Translations under genes and position numbers: made by a program | Shown: positions 45,387 to 54,023 of the stretch, piece after piece | Layout of the letters: the number at the start of each line of letters is the position of its first letter | Numbering within the stretch: position 1 is the stretch's first letter | Assembly: GCF_000317475.1 (NCBI RefSeq) | Contig: NC_019729.1 | Location: 4,602,501 to 4,666,500, forward strand | Length of the DNA: 64,000 nucleotides | Direction: 5' to 3' | From: Oscillatoria nigro-viridis PCC 7112 | GTDB taxonomy: Bacteria; Cyanobacteriota; Cyanobacteriia; Cyanobacteriales; Microcoleaceae | The notes under the pieces: model-generated | What the model was told of the DNA's origin: nothing | Database searches by the model: none | What the model saw: the letters and a program-made list of their open reading frames with translations, nothing else

Positions 45387-46460
45387 ATGCAGCTAAAACT
45401 TACCGATTCTAAACTGCCTTTTGCCCCGCTGTTGCTAATTGCGCCGTTTTTCCTCTGGGGAACCGCGATGGTAGCGATGAAGGGGGTGATGCCGCACACA
45501 ACGCCGCTGTTTGTGGCATTCGTGCGTTTAGTACCTGCGGGCGTGTTAGTGCTGCTGGCGGCGGCATTCATGGGAAAACCGCAGCCGCAGGGTTGGAAAG
45601 CTTGGCTGTGGATTTCGCTGTTTGCTTTGGTTGACGCTACTTTGTTTCAAGGCTTTTTAGCCGAAGGTTTGGCGAGAACCGGTGCGGGCTTGGGTTCGGT
45701 GATGATTGATTCTCAACCGCTAGCTGTGGCGATTTTGTGTTTGTGGCTGTTTCAAGAAAAAATAGGTTTTTGGGGCTGGTTGGGATTAGTTATTGGCGTT
45801 GCGGGCATCAGTTTGATCGGGTTGCCCGATGGCTGGATTTTGGGGCTTTTGCATCCTGAAAACGCGCCGGTTTCTGCGGGTATCGAACAGTTGTTTCAGG
45901 GTGGAGAATGGTTGATGCTGTTGGCTGCTTTGTCGATGGCTGTGGGTACGGTTTTGGTGCGCTGGGTTTGCCGTTATGTTGACCCGGTGGTGGCGACTGG
46001 TTGGCACATGATTTTGGGCGGTTTGCCGCTGTTGGCAATTTCGGCTGCAACTGAGTCTGAGCAGTTTGTGAATATCGATTTTTCCGGCTGGATGGCGTTA
46101 GGTTATTCTACCGTGTTCGGAAGTGCGATCGCCTACGGTTTATTCTTTTATTTTGCTTCCAGTGGCAGTCTAACAAGTTTGAGTTCTCTTACCTTTCTTA
46201 CGCCTGTATTTGCTTTGGTGTTCGGCAACTTGTTGTTGGGCGAAGTCCTCAATCCGCTGCAATCGATGGGAGTTGGGCTGACTTTGGTGAGTATTTATTT
46301 GATCAACCAGCGGGATACTTTGGGTGATAAATTGCGAAAAGTGCGGCACGGTGAAGCGAGTGCAGAAGTTGAAACAGCAGGATTGTTAGAGTCGTCTGAT
46401 TTGAATTCTGTAGAATTACCCGTGCAGTTGCGGGTTAGCGAACTGGAATCAGAAGTTTAG
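45387..46460 (+). CDS. EamA/DMT-family transporter
   Basis: 357 residues from the ATG at 45387, with ggag 8 bp upstream. About ten membrane helices in two EamA halves (FAPLLLIAPFFLWGTAMVAMK... and EWLMLLAALSMAVGTVLVRWV...), ending with a 45-residue charged cytosolic tail. DMT permeases export amino acids, purines or other metabolites; the substrate is not predictable. The WGTAMVAMKG motif in helix 1 is typical. The long C-terminal tail is more unusual but plausible. Convergent with the PIN gene. Confidence 0.88.
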   Translation: MQLKLTDSKLPFAPLLLIAPFFLWGTAMVAMKGVMPHTTPLFVAFVRLVPAGVLVLLAAAFMGKPQPQGWKAWLWISLFALVDATLFQGFLAEGLARTGAGLGSVMIDSQPLAVAILCLWLFQEKIGFWGWLGLVIGVAGISLIGLPDGWILGLLHPENAPVSAGIEQLFQGGEWLMLLAALSMAVGTVLVRWVCRYVDPVVATGWHMILGGLPLLAISAATESEQFVNIDFSGWMALGYSTVFGSAIAYGLFFYFASSGSLTSLSSLTFLTPVFALVFGNLLLGEVLNPLQSMGVGLTLVSIYLINQRDTLGDKLRKVRHGEASAEVETAGLLESSDLNSVELPVQLRVSELESEV

Positions 46461-46473
46461 CGCTTTGAGAAAT

Positions 46474-46893
46474 TTAGGGAGAATTGGTTAATTCTTGAAT
46501 TAACTGATTTGGAGTTACAATCCTAGGAGTAATAACCGGAAAATCTCGCGGGTTGCGGGTGACAATGGCATCAATTCGATTGATTACAGCAGTGCTGTAC
46601 TGAATCGCATCTTCAAAATCCTTGAAGTTGCAAGTTAATGCCATTGAAATAACTGAGTTATCTACTGTTGCGACTTGACAAAATGTGGCTAACTGCCGCC
46701 AAAAATCCAGCGTCCAATCGCGGCCTCTGTCTCTGCGGATAATATAGTAAAGATAGCTAAAAGTAGAGGCTGAAATATAGCCTTGAATTTGTGCTTCTTC
46801 AGCTAAGGTTAAAATGCGATCGCTCTCAGCAGAGAAAGGTTCTCGCTCAAGCGCAACATCTACTATTATATTGGTGTCTATCAGGATTTTCAC
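46474..46893 (-). CDS. PIN-domain toxin (VapC-like)
   Basis: 139 residues, GTG start at 46893. PIN ribonuclease fold: first acidic residue in ILIDTNIIVDVAL, a Glu near AESDRIL, central Asp in FKDFEDAIQYS and late Asp in RNPRDFPV. Such toxins cleave tRNA or rRNA under stress. The start overlaps the stop of the antitoxin-like gene by 4 bp (GTGA), indicating translational coupling. It is the last gene of a minus-strand block with the ATPase and TOPRIM genes. Confidence 0.88.
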   Translation of the reverse strand: MKILIDTNIIVDVALEREPFSAESDRILTLAEEAQIQGYISASTFSYLYYIIRRDRGRDWTLDFWRQLATFCQVATVDNSVISMALTCNFKDFEDAIQYSTAVINRIDAIVTRNPRDFPVITPRIVTPNQLIQELTNSP

Positions 46894-47189
46894 AAGTTAT
46901 GTTTTTCCTTTAAATATTCCCATTTTGCTTGTTTGTCTGGATCTTCAAAATCCAGCGGTTCCGGTACAGCATCTCGATCGAATAAACCTTGAAATGCCTT
47001 CACGTTAGTTTTAAACTTTTTTTTAGCTGCTTCAGGTGCGATCGCATTTTCTGACGCGCTGACTTGTTTAACCGTATCAGGTAGCTGCAAGACGATGATT
47101 TCTACATCTCCCGGCGGCATATCCACGGATTCCAAAACTACCAAGTTGCCAGTTGCATCGATTTTACCTCTAAGTTTGTATGCTTGCAT
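46890..47189 (-). CDS. Antitoxin partner of the PIN toxin
   Basis: 99 residues, ATG at 47189. N-terminal beta-rich segment (YKLRGKIDATGNLVVLESVDMPPGDVEIIVLQL) resembling SpoVT/AbrB-like or DUF104-like DNA-binding starts, then a charged C-terminal tail (FDRDAVPEPLDFEDPDKQAKWE) of the kind that wraps the toxin. The antitoxin role is assigned from position and overlap with the PIN gene. The exact family is uncertain. Confidence 0.72.
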   Translation of the reverse strand: MQAYKLRGKIDATGNLVVLESVDMPPGDVEIIVLQLPDTVKQVSASENAIAPEAAKKKFKTNVKAFQGLFDRDAVPEPLDFEDPDKQAKWEYLKEKHNL

Positions 47190-47240
47190 GGTAATCTCCG
47201 ATAACTATGTTTCTATTATAGGACATAACAACCTGCTGCA

Positions 47241-47912
47241 TTACCAATCCTCTTCACCACCAATCTTAATATCTCTGCTTTTAATCTCTTCTATAAAAAA
47301 GTTTAAACTGGGATTTTCTGGGTAATGGTTCATCAAAACTTTATGCTTGCGATAGGGTTTTGAAATTATTCGATAATATTCAGGATTTTTAGCATCGATC
47401 CTAAACTTGTGTTTTTTATAAACTTGCGGATTTAAAGTATCGAGACAGTTCTTAAATTGAGATTTTTTCTTTTTGTCGGTATAATACAGTGGAAGCAACC
47501 AACACTCTATAGAATGTACGGAGATGGCAAATATAATTTTTTGTTGATATTTGCTGTAAAAATTATCGCCTATCGCACTTCTAAACTTTTCAATAACTTT
47601 TGCAATTAACTGCTGGGGAGTAAACTCACCGTTTTCATCTTGCTTGGGGATATTATAATCTTCTGAAACATCCGTATCGATTTGGATAATGATATAGTCA
47701 ATAAATTGCAAGGCTTCTTGAAAATCTCTTGACTTACAATAATTAAAAACTAGAGTCCAGCCGCCGTATGTGGATTTATTCTCATTGTCTTTATCTCTTT
47801 CTGGTTGAAGTTGTCTGATATCTAAATCTGGACTATTGAAATATCCAGCTAAAATATTCTCAATAACAATCTGGTCAGTAAGTCCCTCTGTAACCAATCC
47901 AAAACTAATCAT
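47241..47912 (-). CDS. TOPRIM-like protein coupled to SMC-type ATPase
   Basis: 223 residues. A TOPRIM-type nuclease layout can be read: conserved Glu in GLVTEGLTDQIVIENIL near the N-terminus, the D-x-D of DYIIIQIDTDVSED (about residue 80), and a further acidic site at SIECWLL. This matches the nuclease half of OLD-type and AriB/RloB-type systems in principle, but I cannot name the family. Its start is one base after the stop of the ATPase gene, so the two are translationally coupled and probably form a complex. Confidence 0.68.
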   Translation of the reverse strand: MISFGLVTEGLTDQIVIENILAGYFNSPDLDIRQLQPERDKDNENKSTYGGWTLVFNYCKSRDFQEALQFIDYIIIQIDTDVSEDYNIPKQDENGEFTPQQLIAKVIEKFRSAIGDNFYSKYQQKIIFAISVHSIECWLLPLYYTDKKKKSQFKNCLDTLNPQVYKKHKFRIDAKNPEYYRIISKPYRKHKVLMNHYPENPSLNFFIEEIKSRDIKIGGEEDW

Positions 47913-47913
47913 A

Positions 47914-49086
47914 TTAAAAATTTTTAGGAAGTCCGCCGATATAGCCCCTCAAAAATGCCTCTGATAATTCTACTGGTTCTTGGCCCTCTAGAGGTTTGGG
48001 GCCCAGAATGCGTCTGGCTTTAGTATAACCTAATTGGTTGCGAGAAATCACAAGCAGTCGCTGTTCGTCATCCTCTAAATCCAAACCGTCCAAAACTGCC
48101 GGGTTGTGGGTTGTAAAGATGACTTGTTTATCATGTTTCTTGGCTAGTTCGACTAATTCTTGCATTAATCGGCGGCACAATCTGGGGTTAAGAGAAGCAT
48201 CAATGTTATCAATTGCAAAAAATTTGGGAGTGATATCGCTGATAAACAAGGTAAAGTAAAACAGTAACAATAAAAAGCCTTCATTCGAGCTTCTTTGGTC
48301 GAAATAACTTAAATCCTTATCTAAGTACCTATCTTGGATTTGGATAGAAGTTTGCATTGCTGCTAAATTTTGAGGAACTTCAAAATCTTTAAACCAATCT
48401 ATTAAGCGCAGCTTTTGTTTGATTTCATCAAGCTTGTCTTGATTTTTATCTGAATTCAAAAAGTTAATAAGTTTAAATAGACCTTCACCCTTAATGCCTA
48501 ATGGTTGAATTTGACCTTCTTTTTCAAAAGTTCTTAAGGCTTGGTTTTCAGGAGAATAAATTATAAAATTATTGAGAGAAATTATCAGCGAAAATGATTG
48601 CAACTCTTTTGCAAATTTTGATAGTTCTTGTTGTGAAAAATTTGTTTCTTCTCCTAATAAAATAGAGCGGATTTTTTCGTCGCCACCGTATTTGTCACTC
48701 ACACTCTTAACAGCAGTTTTGAGAAATGTTTCAAGATCGCCCAAAAAGTTTTTCCTAACCCACTGAGAATAGGGAGAATTATCATTTTGTAAAATACAAC
48801 TGAATGGTTGTACCTCATTCCCTTTTAAGTCAATTTTGATATCTTTAATCAAATTGTCAATTTCAAAAGCCGATCGCATAAATTGAGGTTCTGTCACTCT
48901 GATGCCCCGAGAAGCTAAAAACTCGTTATCCAGCTTGTCATCGGCCGCAGCAGAAGCAAGGGCGATCGCCTCTAGGATATTGCTCTTTCCGCAACCATTT
49001 TCACCGATCAATACAGTTACTCGTCCTAATTCTAGCTTCAGCTTTTGAATGGACTTATAATTTTCGATTCTGACTTCTCCAATCAT
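47914..49086 (-). CDS. SMC/RecF-like AAA ATPase
   Basis: 390 residues. An ABC-type (AAA_15/AAA_21-like) ATPase: Walker A VLIGENGCGKSNILEAIALA (about 25-40), a long helical middle that folds as a coiled insertion, Walker B KFFAIDNIDASLNPRL, and the H-loop IFTTHNPAVLDG. The Walker B acidic residue after Asp is Asn (IDNID), so check catalysis; the signature region is SSNEGFLLL. Such ATPases with a TOPRIM partner sense phage DNA or proteins in OLD, Gabija-like and PARIS-type systems. Divergent from the M28 peptidase, 47 bp apart. Confidence 0.85.
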   Translation of the reverse strand: MIGEVRIENYKSIQKLKLELGRVTVLIGENGCGKSNILEAIALASAAADDKLDNEFLASRGIRVTEPQFMRSAFEIDNLIKDIKIDLKGNEVQPFSCILQNDNSPYSQWVRKNFLGDLETFLKTAVKSVSDKYGGDEKIRSILLGEETNFSQQELSKFAKELQSFSLIISLNNFIIYSPENQALRTFEKEGQIQPLGIKGEGLFKLINFLNSDKNQDKLDEIKQKLRLIDWFKDFEVPQNLAAMQTSIQIQDRYLDKDLSYFDQRSSNEGFLLLLFYFTLFISDITPKFFAIDNIDASLNPRLCRRLMQELVELAKKHDKQVIFTTHNPAVLDGLDLEDDEQRLLVISRNQLGYTKARRILGPKPLEGQEPVELSEAFLRGYIGGLPKNF

Positions 49087-49133
49087 AATTCAATCCCATA
49101 TAATCTTAATGTACTCATTGTATCTCCGATCGC

Positions 49134-50003
49134 ATGAATCTCAAAGAACGCCTGCACAGCCATCTGATTCAAATTGTACGCGATCGCAACCCATACCTCG
49201 CATCCGAAGGGCATTTTTATGCTCAGCAATACATCCGCGAACAGTGGGCACAGTGGGGAACTGTAAAAATTGACGATTTTTCGGTTCGCGGGCGAATTCA
49301 TCACAATTTTATCTTGGATTTACCCCCCCTCAGTCCCCCCCTTGCTAAGGGGGGAAAGCAAGAAAAGAAGCAAGAAAAGCCGATCGTAATTGGTGCTCAT
49401 TACGATACTGTACCCGGAACGCCTGGGGCCGATGATAATGCTACAGGTGTTGCTGTTTTGCTGGAACTCGCAAGGGATATCGCATCTGCGCCGCTCAAAT
49501 ATCCAGTGCAATTAGTCGCCTTCGATATGGAAGAATACGGCTGTTTGGGCAGCAGTCATCATGCAGCTAAATACAAGCAACAGCAAAAGTCAATCCGGTT
49601 AATGATTTCTTTGGAAATGTTGGGTTATTGCAACCATAATTCTAATTCTCAAAGCTATCCCGCTGGGTTGAAATATTTTTATCCAAATAGTGGCAATTTT
49701 ATTGCTTTAATTGGCACTTTGCGGACGGTTCCCGATTTGATTAATTTGAGTGGCAAAATTCGCAAATCGGGTCAGCCCTGCGAGTGGCTGCCGGTGCCGA
49801 ATCGAGGTTTAATTGTACCGGATACTCGCCGCAGCGATCATGTTCCTTTTTGGGATAATGGTGATCCGGCTATTATGGTGACTGATACTGCTAATATGCG
49901 AAATCCGCACTATCATCGAGAAAGCGATCGGATTGAAACTTTGGATTTGGATTTTCTGGCGGGTGTTTGTCAGGGATTGGTTGAGGCTATTCGATATATA
50001 TAG
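49134..50003 (+). CDS. M28 family zinc peptidase
   Basis: 289 residues. The di-zinc aminopeptidase core is visible: His in GAHYDTVPGTPG, Asp in GADDNATGVA, the catalytic Glu and ligand Glu in FDMEEYG, Asp/His in RSDHVPFWD, and a final YHRESDRIETLD. Substrate: N-terminal residues of peptides, specificity unknown. No signal peptide, so cytosolic. At 49322-49356 an intergenic-type palindromic repeat (cccccccttgctaagggggg) is built into the frame, adding a PPLSPPLAKGGKQEKK segment before the first zinc motif. No good ribosome site is evident. Confidence 0.88.
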   Translation: MNLKERLHSHLIQIVRDRNPYLASEGHFYAQQYIREQWAQWGTVKIDDFSVRGRIHHNFILDLPPLSPPLAKGGKQEKKQEKPIVIGAHYDTVPGTPGADDNATGVAVLLELARDIASAPLKYPVQLVAFDMEEYGCLGSSHHAAKYKQQQKSIRLMISLEMLGYCNHNSNSQSYPAGLKYFYPNSGNFIALIGTLRTVPDLINLSGKIRKSGQPCEWLPVPNRGLIVPDTRRSDHVPFWDNGDPAIMVTDTANMRNPHYHRESDRIETLDLDFLAGVCQGLVEAIRYI

Positions 50004-50189
50004 CAGTTTTATTTTAACGAACCGCGAAGGCGCGAAGGGCGCGAAGGAAGGAAAGAGAAGATGAGAGAGAAATAGATATGATTTTTATGAGTCTGAGGTT
50101 CTGAATTTTATGAAATTTATGAATTGACTTGCCGATATTTTTGTTTAATAATTCTGAATCAGTCAAACAATAAAACTCAGGAAAAAGAT

Positions 50190-53100
50190 ATGAATGCTGT
50201 TTTTGACGATCGCACTCGCTGGCAATTTTGGATCGATCGCGGTGGCACTTTTACTGATATTGTCGCCAAGAACCCCGACGGTAAATTAGTCATTCACAAG
50301 CTGCTGTCGGAAAACCCGGAACGCTACACCGACGCGGCAGTTCAAGGAATCCGCGATATTTTAGGAATTGGCGCAGATTTTCCGATACCCGCTGCACAAA
50401 TTGAAGCGATTAAAATGGGGACGACGGTGGCGACAAATGCTTTGCTGGAACGAAAGGGCGATCGCACAATTCTGTTAATTACTAAAGGTTTCGGCGATGC
50501 GCTGAGAATTGGTTATCAGAACCGCCCGAATATTTTCGCGCGTCACATTGTTTTGCCCCAAATGCTGTACGATCGAGTTATTGAAGTTGCGGAACGCTAC
50601 AGCGCTCAAGGTGAGGAGTTAACTGCTGTCAATCCCGAGTTTATCCCGTGTTTGCAGCAAGCATACGATGAGGGAATTCGCAGTTGTGCGATCGTCTTCA
50701 TGCACGGCTACCGCTACTCGGAACACGAAAAACAAGTTGCTAAAATAGCCCGAGAAATTGGTTTTACTCAAATTTCAGTATCTCACGAAGTTAGCCCGCT
50801 GATGAAACTGGTTTCGCGGGGAGATACTGCGGTTGTCGATGCTTATTTATCTCCGATTTTACGGCGTTATGTCGAACAAGTAACCAGTCAATTATCTCCT
50901 GTAGGGGCGGTGCCCCCGTGCCCGCCCTCCCCGTGCCCGCCACCCAAATTAATGTTTATGCAGTCCAACGGCGGCTTAGTGGAAGCGACACAATTTCAAG
51001 GAAAAAACAGTATTTTATCCGGGCCTGCTGGGGGAATTGTCGGTGCGGTTCAAACGAGCAAAAAGGCAGGTTTTGATAAAATTATTACCTTTGATATGGG
51101 CGGAACTTCCACAGATGTTGCCCATTTTAACGGCGAATACGAACGCGAATTTGAGACGGAAATTGCTGGGGTGAGATTGCGATCGCCCGTGATGGCAATT
51201 CACACTGTCGCAGCCGGCGGCGGTTCAATTGTCTTTTTTGACGGGGCTCGCTACCGCGTCGGGCCGGAGTCTGCGGGGGCCAATCCTGGGCCCGCTTGCT
51301 ATCGCAAAGGCGGCCCTTTGACTGTGACTGATTGCAATGTGATGTTGGGGAAAATTCAACCGGATTTTTTCCCGAAAGTATTTGGATTGAATGGAGATTT
51401 GCCGATCGCCCCTGACGTAGTAAAGCAAAAATTTGGGCAATTAGCGGGGGAAATTGGGGGCGAGAGGACGGCGGAACAGGTGGCGGAGGGTTTTTTGGCG
51501 ATCGCGGTGGAAAAGATGGCAAATGCTGTCAAAAAAATCTCGCTTCAGCGCGGTTACGATGTTTCGGAGTATACATTGTGCTGTTTCGGCGGTGCGGGCG
51601 GCCAACACGCTTGTGCGATCGCCGATGCTTTGGGGATGAAACGGGTATTTATTCACCCTTATGCGGGCGTGTTGTCGGCTTACGGTATGGGTTTGGCTGA
51701 TGTGCGGGCTATTCGCGAAAGGGCGATCGAGCAACAATTAAATGCAGCATTATTACCTGATTTGCATTATATTTTAACCGAATTGGAGGCAGATGGAAAG
51801 AGGGAATTGAACCGCAGAGGCGCAGATAACACAGAGGATAAGTCAGAGGTTTTAGTTGTTAAGAAGTTGCGCTTAAAATATCAGGGAAGTGACTCGGTTT
51901 TGGCGGTAAATTTTGCTGACAAGATTGAGGTAATGCAGGCTGAATTTGAAGCAGCCCACCGACAGCGTTACAGTTTTATTATGCCAGAAAAACCGCTGAT
52001 TGTGGAAGCGGTTTCGGTGGAAGTTGTAGAAAGAATGGATGTGCCGGAAGCCTCCACAATTTCCCCCTCTTGTGGCACGGGCATCTTGCCCGTGCAACCA
52101 ATTTCAACCGTGCAAATGTATGTTGCTGGCGGGTGGCGGGCAACGCCTGTTTATCAGAGAGATGATTTGCGATCGCACGACTGCATTAGCGGCCCTGCTA
52201 TGATTGTTGAGGCAACGGGAACTAATATCATAGAACCGGGCTGGGAAGCGGAAATAACCGAAAATAACGATCTAATTTTGAACCGCCGATGCACGCAGAT
52301 GGACGCAGATAGTATCCGCGTTCATCCGCGTTTATCTGCGGTTACATCCGATCCAGTTTTGCTGGAAATTTTTAATAATTTGTTTCGGGCGATCGCCGAA
52401 CAAATGGGCGTCACATTGCAAAACACAAGTTCCTCAGTCAACATCAAAGAACGCCTCGACTTTTCCTGTGCAATTTTCGACAAAAACGGGCAATTAGTTG
52501 CCAACGCCCCGCACATTCCCGTACATCTCGGCTCGATGAGCGAAAGCGTTGAAGCTTTAATTTTAGCACGAGGCAATGCGATTCAACCGGGCGATGTTTA
52601 TGTTTCTAACAATCCCTACAACGGCGGCACGCATTTACCCGATATCACCGTTATTACTCCAGTATTCGATCGCGATTCCTCCCTTCCTTTGTTTTATGTT
52701 GCCTCGCGGGGACACCACGCCGACATCGGCGGCATTACTCCCGGTTCCATGCCTCCTAACAGTACAACAGTAACTGAAGAAGGTATATTGCTTGACAATT
52801 TCCTGTTAGTAAGCGAGGGCAATTTTCGAGAAAAAGAATTACTAGAACTTTTGACAGCGGGTAATTTTCCTGTTCGCAATTCCGCTCAAAATCTAGCCGA
52901 TTTGCAAGCACAAATTGCTGCTAACAAGCGCGGCGCAGAAGAACTTCTCAAGATGGTAGAGCATTATGGATTAAAGACTGTGCAAGCTTATATGGGCTTC
53001 GTACAAGACAATGCTGAGGAGTCGGTACGCAGGGTAATTGATGTTTTGCAAGATGGCGAGTTTACTTATCCGATGGATAGTGGCGGACAAATTAAGGTAG

Positions 53101-53876
53101 CGATTACAATTGACAAATCTGCGCGCAGTGCAAAAATAGATTTTACTGGCACTTCAGGTCAACAAACTAACAATTTTAATGCTCCCGCAGCCGTCTGCAA
53201 AGCGGCTGTTTTGTATGTTTTCCGCACGTTGGTAGATGACGATATTCCTCTAAATGCGGGCTGTTTGAAACCTCTCGAAATCATCAATCCCGAAGGCTGT
53301 ATGCTGAATCCTCGCTATCCAGCGGCGGTAGTTGCCGGAAATGTGGAAACATCGCAGAATATTACGGATGCTTTGTATTGTGCTTTGGGAGTGATGGCGG
53401 CTTCTCAGGGAACTATGAATAATTTTACATTTGGAAATCAGCGCTATCAATATTATGAAACTATTTGCGGCGGTTCGGGTGCTGGTGCAGATTTTGACGG
53501 TACTGATGCGGTGCAAACTCACATGACTAATTCGCGTTTAACTGACCCAGAAGTATTAGAATGGCGCTTTCCGGTGTTGTTAGAAAGTTTTGCAATCCGG
53601 GCTAATAGCGGCGGGAATGGATATCATCGCGGGGGGAATGGAGTTGTGCGGCGAGTACGATTTCGGGAGGCAATGACGGCGGGAATTTTATCGGGGCGGC
53701 GGGTGATTTCTCCCTGCGGTTTGAATGGGGGTGAAGTGGGGAAAGTAGGGCGGAATTATGTTGAAAGAGTTGATGGAAAAGTTGAGGATTTGGGGAGTAC
53801 GGCGAGTGTGGAAATGCAGTCGGGGGATGTGTTTGTCATTGAGACTCCGGGGGGTGGAGGATACGGTTATTTATAG
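50190..53876 (+). CDS. oplA: 5-oxoprolinase (HyuA-HyuB fusion)
   Basis: 1228 residues from the ATG at 50190 (agga about 7 bp upstream; earlier in-frame codons rejected). It hydrolyses 5-oxo-L-proline to glutamate with ATP, recycling the product of glutathione turnover or damage. HyuA half: [59 protein letters not shown]. HyuB half from about 720: [45 protein letters not shown] and a Gly-rich end. Four short segments look like intergenic repeats translated in frame (see findings), at 50899-50946, 51809-51842, 52071-52099 and 52281-52343. Codon use is otherwise ordinary. Confidence 0.94.
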   Translation: MNAVFDDRTRWQFWIDRGGTFTDIVAKNPDGKLVIHKLLSENPERYTDAAVQGIRDILGIGADFPIPAAQIEAIKMGTTVATNALLERKGDRTILLITKGFGDALRIGYQNRPNIFARHIVLPQMLYDRVIEVAERYSAQGEELTAVNPEFIPCLQQAYDEGIRSCAIVFMHGYRYSEHEKQVAKIAREIGFTQISVSHEVSPLMKLVSRGDTAVVDAYLSPILRRYVEQVTSQLSPVGAVPPCPPSPCPPPKLMFMQSNGGLVEATQFQGKNSILSGPAGGIVGAVQTSKKAGFDKIITFDMGGTSTDVAHFNGEYEREFETEIAGVRLRSPVMAIHTVAAGGGSIVFFDGARYRVGPESAGANPGPACYRKGGPLTVTDCNVMLGKIQPDFFPKVFGLNGDLPIAPDVVKQKFGQLAGEIGGERTAEQVAEGFLAIAVEKMANAVKKISLQRGYDVSEYTLCCFGGAGGQHACAIADALGMKRVFIHPYAGVLSAYGMGLADVRAIRERAIEQQLNAALLPDLHYILTELEADGKRELNRRGADNTEDKSEVLVVKKLRLKYQGSDSVLAVNFADKIEVMQAEFEAAHRQRYSFIMPEKPLIVEAVSVEVVERMDVPEASTISPSCGTGILPVQPISTVQMYVAGGWRATPVYQRDDLRSHDCISGPAMIVEATGTNIIEPGWEAEITENNDLILNRRCTQMDADSIRVHPRLSAVTSDPVLLEIFNNLFRAIAEQMGVTLQNTSSSVNIKERLDFSCAIFDKNGQLVANAPHIPVHLGSMSESVEALILARGNAIQPGDVYVSNNPYNGGTHLPDITVITPVFDRDSSLPLFYVASRGHHADIGGITPGSMPPNSTTVTEEGILLDNFLLVSEGNFREKELLELLTAGNFPVRNSAQNLADLQAQIAANKRGAEELLKMVEHYGLKTVQAYMGFVQDNAEESVRRVIDVLQDGEFTYPMDSGGQIKVAITIDKSARSAKIDFTGTSGQQTNNFNAPAAVCKAAVLYVFRTLVDDDIPLNAGCLKPLEIINPEGCMLNPRYPAAVVAGNVETSQNITDALYCALGVMAASQGTMNNFTFGNQRYQYYETICGGSGAGADFDGTDAVQTHMTNSRLTDPEVLEWRFPVLLESFAIRANSGGNGYHRGGNGVVRRVRFREAMTAGILSGRRVISPCGLNGGEVGKVGRNYVERVDGKVEDLGSTASVEMQSGDVFVIETPGGGGYGYL

Positions 53877-54023
53877 TAGTAATATCAACTCCGCTAGGAT
53901 CGGAATTAATATTACCTACAGTCAGGAAACCGCGAGTGCTTAAGTCCCTACAATTAATTGAGTAGGGAATTAGGCACTCGCTGTTTCCTCGGTATCATTC
54001 TGATGCTACTGGAAACGAGATAA

